Source of the DNA: JASLPR01 sp964496475
GTDB taxonomy: Bacteria > Chloroflexota > UBA11872 > VXNJ01
Assembly: GCA_964496475.1 (NCBI GenBank)
Contig: CAZBZS010000005.1
Coordinates: 9,811-73,810, forward strand
Direction of reading: 5' to 3'
Length of the DNA stretch: 64,000 nt
Shown one piece after another: positions 34,013-43,942 of this stretch. The notes beneath the pieces are model-generated. The model did not search any database. It was not told the DNA's origin and worked only from the letters and a program-made list of their open reading frames with translations. Position 1 is the first letter of the stretch. Every line of letters begins with the position of its first letter. The position numbers were made by a program, and so were the translations under genes.

Positions 34013-35965
34013 TCAGGCGGCTCCTCCCGGCTCCTCGGCTATGCGACGCCCGGCAGGCGGCATGTCGGAGCCGCCTTGCTCCGCCCTTGGTTCGTCTGGT
34101 TCGGGAGCCGGCAGCGGAGGATCAGATGACGGTTCGGGCGGCTCCTCCCCTCGGAGCAGCGCCACCATAGCGGCTACCTCCATCGTCTCCTGCTCGAGCA
34201 GGTACTCTGACATGCTATCCAGATGCTCGCGGTGAGACCGCAACACCTCGGTCGCTCGTTCGTGGGCACGCATAATAATTTCGGTCACTTCATCGTCAAT
34301 TTGCTCGGCCACGGCTTCGCTGTAGTTGCGAGTCTCCGCGATGTCTCGGCCCAGAAAGACTAATTCGTCGGTCTTGCCAAACGTTCGCGGCCCGAGTTTG
34401 CGACTCATTCCGTAGCGCGTCACCATTTGGCGAGCGATATCAGTGGAGCGCTCAAGGTCGCTGGACGCGCCTGTCGTCACCTCATCGAAGACCATCAGTT
34501 CGGCAGCCCGACCACCCATCATCGTGGCGATCTGATCCTCAAACTGGCTCTGCGACATCATCGACCGGTCCTCCGGCGGTAGAAATCGCGTGTACCCGCC
34601 CATTTTGCCTCGCGCAATTATAGATATCTTGTGGACCGGGTCCATCTCCCCCATGAAATGTCCGACCAAGGCGTGACCGATCTCGTGAAACGCAGTGATC
34701 CGCTTTTCCTTCTTGCTGATCACGCGACTCTTTCGTTGCGGGCCGGCGACCACCCGGTCGATCGCCTCCTCCAGATCCTGCATTCCGATTTCCCGCTTGT
34801 TCGCCCGAGCTGCCAGAATCGCTCCCTCATTAAGCAGATTCTCCAGGTCGGCTCCGGTGAATCCAGATGTTTCCTTGGCGAGAACCATCAGATCGACGTC
34901 ACTCTCCAGGGGCTTGCCTTCACCATGTACTCGCAATATCGCCTCGCGACCACGGATGTCAGGCCGATCCAATATCACCTGCCTGTCAAACCGGCCGGGC
35001 CGCAGCAGGGCCGGGTCAAGAATGTCAGGTCGGTTGGTCGCGGCCAGAACGATTACGTTCGTCTCACTTTCGAAGCCGTCCATCTCCACCAGAATTTGAT
35101 TCAATGTCTGCTCACGCTCGTCGTGGCTGCCACCCAACCCCGCCCCTCGCTGACGGCCAACGGCGTCGATCTCGTCGACGAAGATCAGACAAGGGGCGTT
35201 CTGGCGGGCCTTTTCAAACAGATCCCTGACGCGAGAGGCGCCCACGCCTACGAACATCTCCACGAACTCGGAGCCGCTCAGGTTGAAGAACGGCACCCCA
35301 GCCTCGCCCGCCACCGCCTTCGCCAAGTAGGTTTTGCCGGTTCCCGGGGGTCCGATAAGCAGCACGCCACTTGGAATACGTGCGCCGATCTTGGTGAACT
35401 TCTCCGGGTATTTCAGAAACTCGACAACCTCCGCCAACTCCTGTTTCGCTTCATCTACACCCTGCACATCTTTGAACGTGACCGTCGTCCGGTGGCCGGA
35501 GATCATCCGCGCTTTGCTGCGGCCGAATGACATCGCCTGATTATTTGATCCCTGTGCCTGCCTCATCATGAATATGAGCAGTCCGACGATGAAAATGATA
35601 GGCAGGAACGATCCGAGGATGGTCAGCACACTTCCGAACTGACCCGGCTGCTTGAATTCGACTACAACGTCCTCCCCGGTGAGATTCAGCCCAAGCGCGT
35701 TCAAATCACGGATGACGTCGGTATCATTTGTAATTGCGACCCGTTCAACGGTCAGGCTGTTTCGGCGATATTCAACCGTATTTCCTGAAATGACGAGCTC
35801 CGGCTTTGCCCCTGCTTCCGCCTCCTGGGCAACCGCCGCCAGCATGCTGGAATAGCTCGCCGGAACCGCCGTGGGATCCTGCCGGAATACCATAAAAAGG
35901 ACAGCCAGCACTGCTACGACGACAACCAGGTACACGAACCCGTTGTTCATAAATCTGTTGCTCAC
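34013..35965 (-). CDS. ftsH: ATP-dependent zinc metalloprotease FtsH
   Basis: A 650-residue membrane AAA protease. Two N-terminal membrane helices bracket a periplasmic-side domain. The AAA module has Walker A GPPGTGKT, Walker B FVDEIDAVG, the FVGVGASRVRDLF pore region and second region of homology. The protease site is HEIGHALVGH with a downstream Asp. The C-terminus is a Pro/Glu-rich tail. It degrades unassembled membrane and regulatory proteins. It lies downstream of tilS on the same strand, the common arrangement in bacteria. Confidence 0.97.
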   Translation of the reverse strand: MSNRFMNNGFVYLVVVVAVLAVLFMVFRQDPTAVPASYSSMLAAVAQEAEAGAKPELVISGNTVEYRRNSLTVERVAITNDTDVIRDLNALGLNLTGEDVVVEFKQPGQFGSVLTILGSFLPIIFIVGLLIFMMRQAQGSNNQAMSFGRSKARMISGHRTTVTFKDVQGVDEAKQELAEVVEFLKYPEKFTKIGARIPSGVLLIGPPGTGKTYLAKAVAGEAGVPFFNLSGSEFVEMFVGVGASRVRDLFEKARQNAPCLIFVDEIDAVGRQRGAGLGGSHDEREQTLNQILVEMDGFESETNVIVLAATNRPDILDPALLRPGRFDRQVILDRPDIRGREAILRVHGEGKPLESDVDLMVLAKETSGFTGADLENLLNEGAILAARANKREIGMQDLEEAIDRVVAGPQRKSRVISKKEKRITAFHEIGHALVGHFMGEMDPVHKISIIARGKMGGYTRFLPPEDRSMMSQSQFEDQIATMMGGRAAELMVFDEVTTGASSDLERSTDIARQMVTRYGMSRKLGPRTFGKTDELVFLGRDIAETRNYSEAVAEQIDDEVTEIIMRAHERATEVLRSHREHLDSMSEYLLEQETMEVAAMVALLRGEEPPEPSSDPPLPAPEPDEPRAEQGGSDMPPAGRRIAEEPGGAA

Positions 35966-36331
35966 CGAGACAGGTTCCTTCCGTTCATCCTGCTTTTGCG
36001 GCGGTGGCCGCCGCTCCCGTATAGTTTCGAAAAATCAAGCATCACACATCACATCGCGAGCATCCCGCATTATCAACGCCAGATTCGCGAACACCGTTAC
36101 CTTCGTTACTGACTTCCGACCCTGAGAGACGCGAAATCTCGATACTCAGCCTGCGGGGGTAAGGGGCGCCAGTACGAGCGGCCTGAGGCCACCTCAAACG
36201 GAACGCCAATCTGCACCATCAAAGGATATCACCGAATCCGCCGAATACCCTTCCTTTCCAGGATTTTCCACCCCTGCGCTCAGGCGTCCCGACCGCGGTC
36301 CCCGGGGCCTCACCATTTGGAGCGCTCGATC
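35966..36331. other. Spacer between tilS and ftsH
   Basis: About 365 bases between two same-strand genes. I see no ORF, strong repeat or hairpin with T-run. It probably holds the ftsH promoter. Confidence 0.5.
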
Positions 36332-37744
36332 TCAAGACTCCAAACGTAACTTCAGCAGGCGACGACTTTCCGGTACGACCTGACAGAAGTCACCGATCTC
36401 AATTCCAGCCACCCACGCGATCTTCTCGCCAGCGAGCAGCACCGGCGCCAAGTTCCGCCGCCAGGATGGCACTCGCTTGCGGCTCAAGAAGTGCACCAGC
36501 GATCTTGCTGAATTGTGGCCATACGGGGTGAATACATCCCCCCTCGTCCCGCCCCTCACTGTAAGCGGTCCGGCCAAGCAGTCCAGATCGAGCGTGGCCA
36601 TGCACGGATCGCGGCGGCGTTCGACGGCGATATTCGCCATCTCACTTCTGGCTTCGTCGCCCTCGATTACGCGGGCTGAGATCCCCAACCCCGCCTCCGG
36701 AAATTCCACTTTCCCAGGTACGGTTAAAGTCACTGCGCCCCCCAGTGTGGCCTGCCAGTCAGGCGCAGGGGCAAAAGCCAATCGACCCGACGATCGCAAA
36801 ATCCACAACGATTTCCCAAGCGGCACCGATCCACCAGAACGGGGCTCCCGGCAGAATGCGATCGCCGCGTCAATTGCTGACCGTGGAGGGATTTCGCGTG
36901 AACGCTCTTCCACGATCAGTCGCATCACCGCCGCCATGACGCCGCTCGGGAATTTCACCAGAGCCTCCTGCGAAATTTCCAGCGCCTCCCCGATCTCGTC
37001 TGGATCGCACCGCTGCAGGGCCTCTCTGGCCGCCCACTCTATTACTTTGACTTCACTCCCCAACGTGTTCGCCGTCCGAGCCAGAACCGATTGCACGCCG
37101 GGACGCATCGCCTGCAACGCCGGCATCACGATGCGGCGAATCTGGTTGCGATCGGACAAGAGCTGTTCATTCGTCGGATCATCTCGGTACTCAAGAGCGG
37201 CGCGAGCAGCATAGTGCTCAATCTCATTTCGCTCGATTTCCAGCAGTGGTCTAATAATTGAACCCCTGACCGACTGCATCGCCGTCAGCCCTCTCAGACC
37301 CGCGCCTCGGATGAGACGCATCAAGACAGTCTCAGCCTGATCGTCGCGGTTATGCGCGACGGCCACGAATCGGGCCGCCGAACTCTCGCGCACTCCCTGG
37401 AGAAACTGATATCGCAACTCTCGGGCGGCCTCTTCGACCCCCAGCTTTCTTTCCCGCGCCACCACACCGACGCGACCCGTTCCCAACTCAAACTCGATCC
37501 CCATGGAATCCGCATACCGCCGCACGAAATCCGCGTACGCCGCGCTGCCCGGATGCAGGTCATGATCGAAGTGCGCGATCAGGAAGTTCAGCCCGGTCTC
37601 GCCCGCAGTCTCCAACGACGCGTGCGCCAGCGTCATCGAGTCAACCCCCCCCGACACCCCCAGAATCACAAGATCGCCCGGCTTTAGTCCGGCCTGCTCC
37701 TTATAAAATCGACTGACTACTGCCTGTAATCCGACGATACTCAC
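36332..37744 (-). CDS. tilS: tRNA(Ile)-lysidine synthase
   Basis: A 470-residue TilS. The PP-loop is VSGGVDSMTL near residue 30, followed by the HFDHDLHPGS, VAHNRDDQAETVLMRLIRG and RPLLEI blocks of the family. The C-terminal substrate-binding domains are present. It adds lysine to C34 of the CAU tRNA so that it reads AUA as Ile, using ATP. It is essential in most bacteria. Confidence 0.95.
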   Translation of the reverse strand: MSIVGLQAVVSRFYKEQAGLKPGDLVILGVSGGVDSMTLAHASLETAGETGLNFLIAHFDHDLHPGSAAYADFVRRYADSMGIEFELGTGRVGVVARERKLGVEEAARELRYQFLQGVRESSAARFVAVAHNRDDQAETVLMRLIRGAGLRGLTAMQSVRGSIIRPLLEIERNEIEHYAARAALEYRDDPTNEQLLSDRNQIRRIVMPALQAMRPGVQSVLARTANTLGSEVKVIEWAAREALQRCDPDEIGEALEISQEALVKFPSGVMAAVMRLIVEERSREIPPRSAIDAAIAFCREPRSGGSVPLGKSLWILRSSGRLAFAPAPDWQATLGGAVTLTVPGKVEFPEAGLGISARVIEGDEARSEMANIAVERRRDPCMATLDLDCLAGPLTVRGGTRGDVFTPYGHNSARSLVHFLSRKRVPSWRRNLAPVLLAGEKIAWVAGIEIGDFCQVVPESRRLLKLRLES

Positions 37745-37768
37745 CGAACTATTCCCTTCCCCGGGCGA

Positions 37769-38197
37769 CTAGCCGGTGCTGCCGAACCCACCACGACTGG
37801 GTGCATCCAGTTCGTCCACTTCCTCCCACCACACCTGCTCAATATTCACAATTACCCCCTGGGCAATGCGATCGCCGCGTTTTACAGTTACGGTCTCCGC
37901 CGTTGGATTCCACACCTGTACCATCACTTCGTCCTCAGGCCCACGATAATCAGAGTCGACGATCCCAATTCCGTGCGGCGCCACCAATCCTGTGCGACGC
38001 GGCGTGCTGCTACGCGAGGCCACCAGCAGTGCATAGCCGGGCAGGAGCTGCACAATTACGTTGCCAGGGACCAGCGCAAACGAATTCGCCGCCACCGCGG
38101 TGTCCTCCCGAGTTACCAGATCAAACCCGACTGATCCGCCAGTTTCGTAGCGCGGCAACGGCAGCGAAGTGTCCAACCGCTTTATCTTAATTTTCAC
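37769..38197 (-). CDS. dut: dUTP diphosphatase
   Basis: A 142-residue trimeric-type dUTPase. All five motifs can be read: motif 1 GGSVGFDL, motif 2 ASRSSTPRRTGL, motif 3 GIGIVDSDYRG, motif 4 RGDRIAQGV, and motif 5 RGGFGSTG at the very C-terminus. It hydrolyses dUTP to dUMP, keeping uracil out of DNA. It sits between the DivIC-like gene and tilS on the same strand. Confidence 0.95.
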   Translation of the reverse strand: MKIKIKRLDTSLPLPRYETGGSVGFDLVTREDTAVAANSFALVPGNVIVQLLPGYALLVASRSSTPRRTGLVAPHGIGIVDSDYRGPEDEVMVQVWNPTAETVTVKRGDRIAQGVIVNIEQVWWEEVDELDAPSRGGFGSTG

Positions 38198-38219
38198 AGG
38201 GTCGAACCAGTCGGACAGG

Positions 38220-38630
38220 CTATCTGGAGCCAGAAAGCTGCGCTAACCAGTCCCTAATGTAGCCGAAATCTAGCAGCCCGGGAGCTTTCTCCGATGACTT
38301 CTCCACCGCAGGCGGAGGCGCGGCCGCCGTCCTGACCACTCCATCTTGCGCCCCCCTTATCTCCAGCGATATGTCATCATTTTCGGTAAGACCAAGTTCC
38401 CGCTTGGCCGTCGCAATCACAAAGTTGTCCGACCGCCTGAATTTGACCAGTTCCTCCATGACCAAATTCTCCCGTCCTATTAACTCGATCTGATCGTTCA
38501 GGTGGGAGATTCTCGCGTCGGCGCGAGCCTTCGCCGGCGAGGTGCCCGATTGAGTTACGACCAAGACCATCACCGTGAGAAATACCAAAAGGGCGGCAAA
38601 TCGACCGCCAAATCGAAATATGACTCCCAA
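38220..38630 (-). CDS. Septum formation initiator (DivIC/FtsB-like)
   Basis: A 136-residue bitopic protein: a short basic N-terminus, one membrane helix at about residues 8-28, a coiled-coil stretch (DARISHLNDQIELIGRENLV), then the family pattern ATAKRELGLTENDD. DivIC/FtsB proteins join FtsL and FtsQ/DivIB at the division site. The C-terminal tail (PPPAVEKSSEKAP) is low complexity. Operon context with dut, tilS and ftsH fits housekeeping. Confidence 0.82.
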   Translation of the reverse strand: MGVIFRFGGRFAALLVFLTVMVLVVTQSGTSPAKARADARISHLNDQIELIGRENLVMEELVKFRRSDNFVIATAKRELGLTENDDISLEIRGAQDGVVRTAAAPPPAVEKSSEKAPGLLDFGYIRDWLAQLSGSR

Positions 38631-38639
38631 TGCTGGTAT

Positions 38640-39080
38640 TACCCCCGGGGCCTTGGTATGCAGTGCAATCCGAAGTCTATGGGGGGAGTCAACGTTATGT
38701 CTAGCTGTCTCGCCTTCGGCCCATCACCACGTTGCCTCCCGCACCGGACGGAACGCCTTTGTCACGCTAGTCTCTCGAACTACCGGGGTGGAGTCGCCAT
38801 CCCCCGAAATGAGGCAGGCGTGGTACATCACCCCACACCAACGGCACCGCAGATATCCCGTGCCCGCGGTCGGTTCAAGCTAAGCGGGGGTCACCTCCAA
38901 GTAATAGTGGGCTCCATTAAAGCCCGGCCGCGGACAAGCCTCGGAGGGAGGCGACTCGACCCCACGGTCGAGGGTCTGATTCTCTACGGCCGCTCGGCCA
39001 GACTCCCACCAGTCACTATCTGACAATCAAGCGCCCCGGAACAACTGGCCGAAACCCAGCAGCCGGCAACCGGGTTGGGC
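38640..39080. ncRNA. Long structured intergenic region, possible non-coding RNA
   Basis: About 460 bases without a plausible gene. Stems include a 7-bp hairpin with a 4-base loop at 38955-38972, GGCC at 38988-38991 pairing with 38996-38999, and a longer arm pairing 38970-38978 with 38999-39007 that overlaps the first, so alternative folds are possible. Read on the minus strand one stretch looks tRNA-like (TGGCCGAGCGGCC) but lacks a matching anticodon arm and acceptor. The invariant RNase P core GAGGAAAGTCC was not found. Identity unknown. Confidence 0.35.
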
Positions 39081-39097
39081 CCTATCCCTCGACAGGA

Positions 39098-41107
39098 CTA
39101 GTCATAGAACACAAACTCCACCAGCTCCCACCCCTGAAGCTCGGGAACAATCGCCCAGGCGCAACCATCAGCCAGCTCCAGCTGTGCGAGCGAGGAGGCT
39201 GCCACCAGGTAGGCCTCCCGCGGTCGGTCATCCTCCCGAAACGTCATCCCAACCGCCACCTCGATTGCTCTCGGTCCGTCGCCGTCATGTCGATGTAAGT
39301 ATGCGAACACCCGGCGGCCTTCCTTGAAGATGCGCAACTCAACATTTACCCCGGCGCGTAAGTCGATCTCGAAATCCTCTCCAATTGTGCGCCGTGCCAC
39401 ATTGGCCAGAAGTCTCCCCGCGCCCACCACCCCACCTTCTCCGACGATCCTGCCGATCTCGCCGGAGAAATACATGACCCTGCCGTCAGGAGTGCCGAGT
39501 AAGAACGGGATACCTGTCTGAAGCCCGCCGGCTTCGCTGCGGTATTCGAGTTCCATTTCAACGTCCGTACCCTTAGGCACTCTTAAGATCACCTGTTGGT
39601 GCTCGGCCGGAATCTCGAAATCGGCGGGAAGCCCGGCCTTCAACCAAGCATGATCCGCAGGCACGGCCACGTAGCCGCGTTCCAATTCAATGACGTGTCC
39701 CTCGAACGAGGCGTTAACCATGTCAGGCAGATCCCATTGTCGGCGGGCATTACCGGCAACGTAATTTAGCCCGGTCGTGAAGCTGGCCAGTAATCCCCCA
39801 CCGGCCCCCACGAACCGCCGGATGGCATGCATTTGGCGATCGCTGAGGTTCGTCGCCGACGGCAAGGCTATCGCCCGGTACGGCTCCAGACGGTCCATCT
39901 CCAGCAAGCGCCCCGGCAGCACCGCGAACGGCACTCCATGACTGGCGAAAGCGCGGGCAAATCCGAAAAATTCCTCGAGGGCGGCCGGCGACACGGTCCC
40001 ATCACCGTCAGCCGATCCATCCGGCCACACAAGTGTCACCGGCGAGCAGTCAACCGCGGCACCCAATCGGACTCGGGTCAATTCCGCCTGTTCCGCCAAC
40101 CCAGCCAGCGCCGGCAGGGTCCGGTCGGCAGATTCCACAATCCGAGCGAACCGATTCCACAGCGCTCCACCCGCAGCGAGAATGCTTATCCCGCTGTCCA
40201 CGATTTTCCCTACCGCACTCTCACCGGAGTTCACCGCCGGCATCTCTACCCATACCGCACGCTCCGGACTGAGCGCCAGGCCGTGACGCGTGCGGACGCC
40301 TTGCACCCAGGCAGGCGATTCCCGACCATCTGTCTGTCTTGGATCGCGGATTAGCAACACGTCACCCTGTCGATGCAGATCGACAGGAACCACCCCGGGC
40401 CGCTCGTCCCTGGCGGCGGCCAGTCCCAACGTCTCCACCACCACCATCGGCCGCTCGCCGTCGATATCTAGCGCTCGTATCTGGGAGGCTATTTCCGCTG
40501 AAAATACCGTCCACAACCAGTGGTGCCACTCGCCCCGTGTCTCCGAACGATCATCCCCTGCCGGAGGCAGGTCCGTTCCTGCCAGCTGCTGGTAGGTGCG
40601 CCGGCAGGCTCCGCAGCGACACCGTGGCACGACCGCACCGTGAATGATGACCCCGTCCAAGCCATAACCCGCCAGCTCCCTCATCACCGGAAGCGCGACC
40701 CCCTCACCCCGGAATTCCGCGAGCGGGCAGACCTGAAACCGGCCTTCGCCGAGCGCGCGTGGTTGGCCGCGATCGTCCCTGACAAACCACTCCGGCCGCA
40801 TCCTCAGGGTAATCTCATTCGCCGCGCCGAAATCCACGCCAGCAACCACCCGCAGATCCGCTTCCCGCGCCCGGACGACGAGATCGTCTAAGAAATCCGG
40901 CGCTCCATCCAGAAGTAAGGGCAGGTGATGTTGAACCGCCGTGCGGTACCAAGCCGAGGCCCCGGCCGCTCGCAAGCCGATCACATCCGCGCCCATCCTG
41001 CCGGCCATCTCCACCAACCTGTCCGGGTCCAGCCCGGCTGCGCTAATGTCCGGAAGATCAAAGTACGCGACGGAGCGGCAAGACCTCCACCACGATTCCG
41101 AAATCAC
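39098..41107 (-). CDS. Glycoside-hydrolase-like protein with beta-galactosidase trimerisation-type domain
   Basis: About 669 residues from GTG 41107, which has a GGAGG element 10 bases upstream; the longer frame to 41365 runs antisense into mnmA and is not protein-like. The N-terminal half resembles a TIM-barrel sugar hydrolase of the uncharacterised GHL6-type (WRSCRSVAYFDLP, EWFVRDDRGQPRALGEGRFQ). The middle has a glutamine-amidotransferase-like trimerisation fold (ALPSATNLSDRQMHAIRRFV, GAGGGLLASFTTG). No signal peptide is seen. The substrate is unknown. Confidence 0.72.
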   Translation of the reverse strand: MISESWWRSCRSVAYFDLPDISAAGLDPDRLVEMAGRMGADVIGLRAAGASAWYRTAVQHHLPLLLDGAPDFLDDLVVRAREADLRVVAGVDFGAANEITLRMRPEWFVRDDRGQPRALGEGRFQVCPLAEFRGEGVALPVMRELAGYGLDGVIIHGAVVPRCRCGACRRTYQQLAGTDLPPAGDDRSETRGEWHHWLWTVFSAEIASQIRALDIDGERPMVVVETLGLAAARDERPGVVPVDLHRQGDVLLIRDPRQTDGRESPAWVQGVRTRHGLALSPERAVWVEMPAVNSGESAVGKIVDSGISILAAGGALWNRFARIVESADRTLPALAGLAEQAELTRVRLGAAVDCSPVTLVWPDGSADGDGTVSPAALEEFFGFARAFASHGVPFAVLPGRLLEMDRLEPYRAIALPSATNLSDRQMHAIRRFVGAGGGLLASFTTGLNYVAGNARRQWDLPDMVNASFEGHVIELERGYVAVPADHAWLKAGLPADFEIPAEHQQVILRVPKGTDVEMELEYRSEAGGLQTGIPFLLGTPDGRVMYFSGEIGRIVGEGGVVGAGRLLANVARRTIGEDFEIDLRAGVNVELRIFKEGRRVFAYLHRHDGDGPRAIEVAVGMTFREDDRPREAYLVAASSLAQLELADGCAWAIVPELQGWELVEFVFYD

Positions 41108-41210
41108 GTGCGACAGACCTCCACCCCAAAGTAAGATTCGCGCGTTGGAAGATACCAGAGGCGAGCGGGGACCACGCCGTCCCGGCCCACCACATCGACC
41201 GCTCCGGAGA

Positions 41211-42377
41211 ATGATGGACCGATCCAGTACAGAAGCTACTTTGAGCGCGATCCCCGGCGACGGTAAGCGCGTCGCGGTCGCCATGAGCGGCGGGGTGGAT
41301 AGTGCCGTAGCCGCCGCGGTGCTGGCCGAGCGCGGCTGGGACGTGGTCGGCCTCACCCTGGACATCTGGCCCGATCAATCAAGCGAGCCCGGTCGCCGCA
41401 ATTGCTGCTCGCCGAGCTCGATCGACGACGCCGGACGGGTCTGCGCGAAGCTCGGCATACCGCATTTCGTCTTGAATTTCCGCGATGTTTTTGCGCGCAC
41501 GGTCATCGACCGCTTCGCCAATAGTTACTTCGACGGCCTGACGCCGAACCCCTGCATCGACTGCAACCAGTTCGTAAAATTCGGCGCGTTGTGGGATACG
41601 GCATCCGAGATCGGTGCGCGCCTGATCGCCACCGGTCATTACGCACGGACCGACCGGCTGAACGACGATGGTCGCTGTCGACTCCTTCGCGGTCGCGACC
41701 CCGACAAGGACCAGTCCTACGTTCTTTACGGACTCACTCAGTTTCAGCTGGACCGAGCCATCTTTCCTCTTGGTGAGATGACCAAGGCTGAGGTCCGGGC
41801 GAAGGCGGCCGAACTTGGCCTGTCGGTTGCCGGCAAGCCTGAAAGCATGGACATCTGCTTCGTGGAATCAGACTATCGCGAATTCGCGCGCGAATGGACG
41901 GGTCGCGAAGGGACTCCGGGGGAGATATTCGACGGTTCCGGCGGTCGCCTGGGCAGTCATGCCGGCATAGAAAATTTCACCATCGGACAACGTCGGGGCC
42001 TGAGAATAAATGCCGATGAAGCTCTCTATGTAACCGCCATCGACCCGGTCGCCAACGCCATCACAGTCGGTCCGCGGCCTGACGCTGAAGTCAGGCGTTT
42101 TGTTGTCGACGAACTAAATCCCGTATCGGTCGCCTCGTTCGAGCCGGGGCTGGCGATTACGGTGAAAGTGCGGGCCCGGGGAGACGAAATCCCGGCGCGA
42201 ATCTATCCGGACGGCGATGACTCCGCCGTAGTCGTTACCGACGCTCCCGCCTGGGGTGTAGCCGCCGGCCAGGCCTCGGTTTTTTATCAGGGTGCAGTGC
42301 TGCTGGGAGGAGGTCGTATTGTCCCCCGGGTGGCTCTCAGCGAGTCAGAGATACCGGAGCTTTCAGCAACCCGCTAG
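41211..42377 (+). CDS. mnmA: tRNA-specific 2-thiouridylase
   Basis: A 388-residue MnmA from ATG 41211 (a second ATG follows at 41214), with GGAGA just upstream. The PP-loop is AMSGGVDSAV, the catalytic Cys pair includes NPCIDCNQFVKFG and SMDICFVES, and the central KDQSYVLYGL block is intact. It thiolates U34 of Lys, Glu and Gln tRNAs. An open frame extends upstream to 40941 but is the shadow of the divergent gene. Confidence 0.95.
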   Translation: MMDRSSTEATLSAIPGDGKRVAVAMSGGVDSAVAAAVLAERGWDVVGLTLDIWPDQSSEPGRRNCCSPSSIDDAGRVCAKLGIPHFVLNFRDVFARTVIDRFANSYFDGLTPNPCIDCNQFVKFGALWDTASEIGARLIATGHYARTDRLNDDGRCRLLRGRDPDKDQSYVLYGLTQFQLDRAIFPLGEMTKAEVRAKAAELGLSVAGKPESMDICFVESDYREFAREWTGREGTPGEIFDGSGGRLGSHAGIENFTIGQRRGLRINADEALYVTAIDPVANAITVGPRPDAEVRRFVVDELNPVSVASFEPGLAITVKVRARGDEIPARIYPDGDDSAVVVTDAPAWGVAAGQASVFYQGAVLLGGGRIVPRVALSESEIPELSATR

Positions 42378-43039
42378 CCAAACCACCGGTATTTGATCAG
42401 CGCCCACAAGCCGTGGGGCCCGTCGATCCACGGCACCAGCTTCTTTCCACCCTTCCGGGGCTCGTAGAAGATCGGCATCTGCTCGATGGATTCCCCGCTT
42501 TTCAGTAGCTTGGACGTCAGCTCGACTTCGATCTCAAATCGGTCGGCGTTCAGTCCCAAACTCACTGCCAGCTCCCGGTCGATCATCTTGTAGCAGGTTT
42601 CCATATCGCGCAGGTCCGAACCGTATAGCAGGTTCGTGAGCCCTGTCAGGAGGCGGTTGCCCACCCGAATCGCCAGCTCTTGCCCCACAAAGTCGCGATA
42701 TCCATAAACAACCCGAACCCGACCCGCCTCGATCGGTTCGATAAGCCGAACAAAGTCCGCCGGATCATATTCAAGGTCTGCGTCCTGAATCACGATCACC
42801 TGGCCGGTTGCGGCGGCCAGCGCCGTCCGAACGGCGGCTCCCTTTCCCCGATTCCGATGGTGATGAACCACAGTCACATTTGGCCGACGCAGGCCGTCGA
42901 GTACTTCGGCGCTTCCGTCAGTGGAGCAGTCGTCCACCAGAACAATCTCCGTGTCAATGGGAATCGCGGTTACCCGCTTCACCACCTCCGCAATGGATCC
43001 CGCCTCGTTGTAGACCGGAATGAGAACCGAGAGCCTCAT
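42374..43039 (-). CDS. Family 2 glycosyltransferase, polyprenyl-phosphate type
   Basis: A 221-residue GT2 enzyme with the GT-A signature LSVLIPVYNEAGSI, VLVDDCSTDGS and the metal-binding QDADLEYDP. There is no C-terminal membrane domain. The pattern resembles dolichol/undecaprenyl-phosphate mannosyl- or glucosyltransferases. Its ATG overlaps the stop of the next gene upstream (43036-43039), and it converges with mnmA with overlapping ends (TAG and the TAG on the other strand). Confidence 0.9.
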   Translation of the reverse strand: MRLSVLIPVYNEAGSIAEVVKRVTAIPIDTEIVLVDDCSTDGSAEVLDGLRRPNVTVVHHHRNRGKGAAVRTALAAATGQVIVIQDADLEYDPADFVRLIEPIEAGRVRVVYGYRDFVGQELAIRVGNRLLTGLTNLLYGSDLRDMETCYKMIDRELAVSLGLNADRFEIEVELTSKLLKSGESIEQMPIFYEPRKGGKKLVPWIDGPHGLWALIKYRWFG

Positions 43040-43833
43040 CGTTTGGAACGGCGCAGATCGCGCCAGAATGAGATCATCTCGACGAATGCCCGCATTACGA
43101 CTCGCGGGTTGTTCCCGGTCGATGAGCCGTGCTGGCGCGGGTAGTGATTCACCCCGACCTGCGCGATTCGATGGCCGGCGGCTCTGCCTCTGGCCAGCAA
43201 TTCAGTGGAAATAAAGGCCCCATCGGCGCGCAGGTCAAGGGCATCCAACGCCTCCTTGCGAAACAGTTTGAAACCGCAATCAAGGTCCCGGGGCCACACC
43301 CCGAACAGAATTCCCACCAGCAGTCCCCACGCTCGCGCCGTCAGCCGTCGCACCAGACGATCGGCCCGCCGCTTCCGGTACCCGATCACCATTTCATGCT
43401 CTTGGATTTTCTCAAGCAGATGTTCCAAGTCCCGCATATCAAACTGCCCGTCGCCATCGTTGAACGTCACGAAATCCAGCCGGGCGTTCGAAAATCCAGT
43501 CCTTAGAGCGGCGCCGTATCCTCGATTAACCAGGTGAGTCACGACCCTTATCCGGGAGTCAGCGGCGGCTAGTTCGGCTCCAATGGGGGCCGTTCGATCG
43601 GTGCTGCCATCGTCAACCAGGATGATCTCAAATTCCGAGGCCAGTTCTTCCAGCGCCTCCACTGCCGCCATCGCCGTAGCCTCAACATTGGCTTCTTCGT
43701 TGTACATCGGAAAGAAAGCACTTATTCGCGGACGTGTTTCGCCCAGAGTGAATACCTGCCTGACCCGGGTCGAGTGTTTCCTTTGAGACGCGGGCACCAC
43801 CCATAGTAGCGATGCCCGTCCGACCGTGGACAA
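43036..43833 (-). CDS. Family 2 glycosyltransferase
   Basis: A 265-residue GT2 enzyme. Core motifs are ISAFFPMYNEEANV, ILVDDGSTDRT and NDGDGQFD. About 35 residues precede the core, so a later start is possible. It is translationally coupled to the second GT2 gene. Together they may transfer sugars to polyprenyl phosphate for surface glycans; this is inference from family. Confidence 0.9.
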   Translation of the reverse strand: MSTVGRASLLWVVPASQRKHSTRVRQVFTLGETRPRISAFFPMYNEEANVEATAMAAVEALEELASEFEIILVDDGSTDRTAPIGAELAAADSRIRVVTHLVNRGYGAALRTGFSNARLDFVTFNDGDGQFDMRDLEHLLEKIQEHEMVIGYRKRRADRLVRRLTARAWGLLVGILFGVWPRDLDCGFKLFRKEALDALDLRADGAFISTELLARGRAAGHRIAQVGVNHYPRQHGSSTGNNPRVVMRAFVEMISFWRDLRRSKR

Positions 43834-43942
43834 ATCCCTCCGCTGGACCTCTGGCGTCGGACGGTCCCTATTCTCTGTGGGGCAACTAATTTGCAGCCGG
43901 TCAAACGGCCCTGGACGGCATCCGAAGGCCGGGGGTTTTTGC

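Noticed and set aside
38940..39010. tRNA-Leu/Ser-like sequence on the minus strand
   Set aside because: The D-arm-like TGGCCGAGCGGCC is present, but there is no 7-base anticodon loop and the acceptor arms do not pair.
40941..41210. Longer mnmA start
   Set aside because: The extension is the shadow of the divergent gene; the conserved MnmA N-terminus begins just after ATG 41211.
41108..41365. N-terminal extension of the glycosidase-like protein
   Set aside because: It runs antisense over the mnmA start, has non-protein-like composition, and a good RBS precedes GTG 41107.
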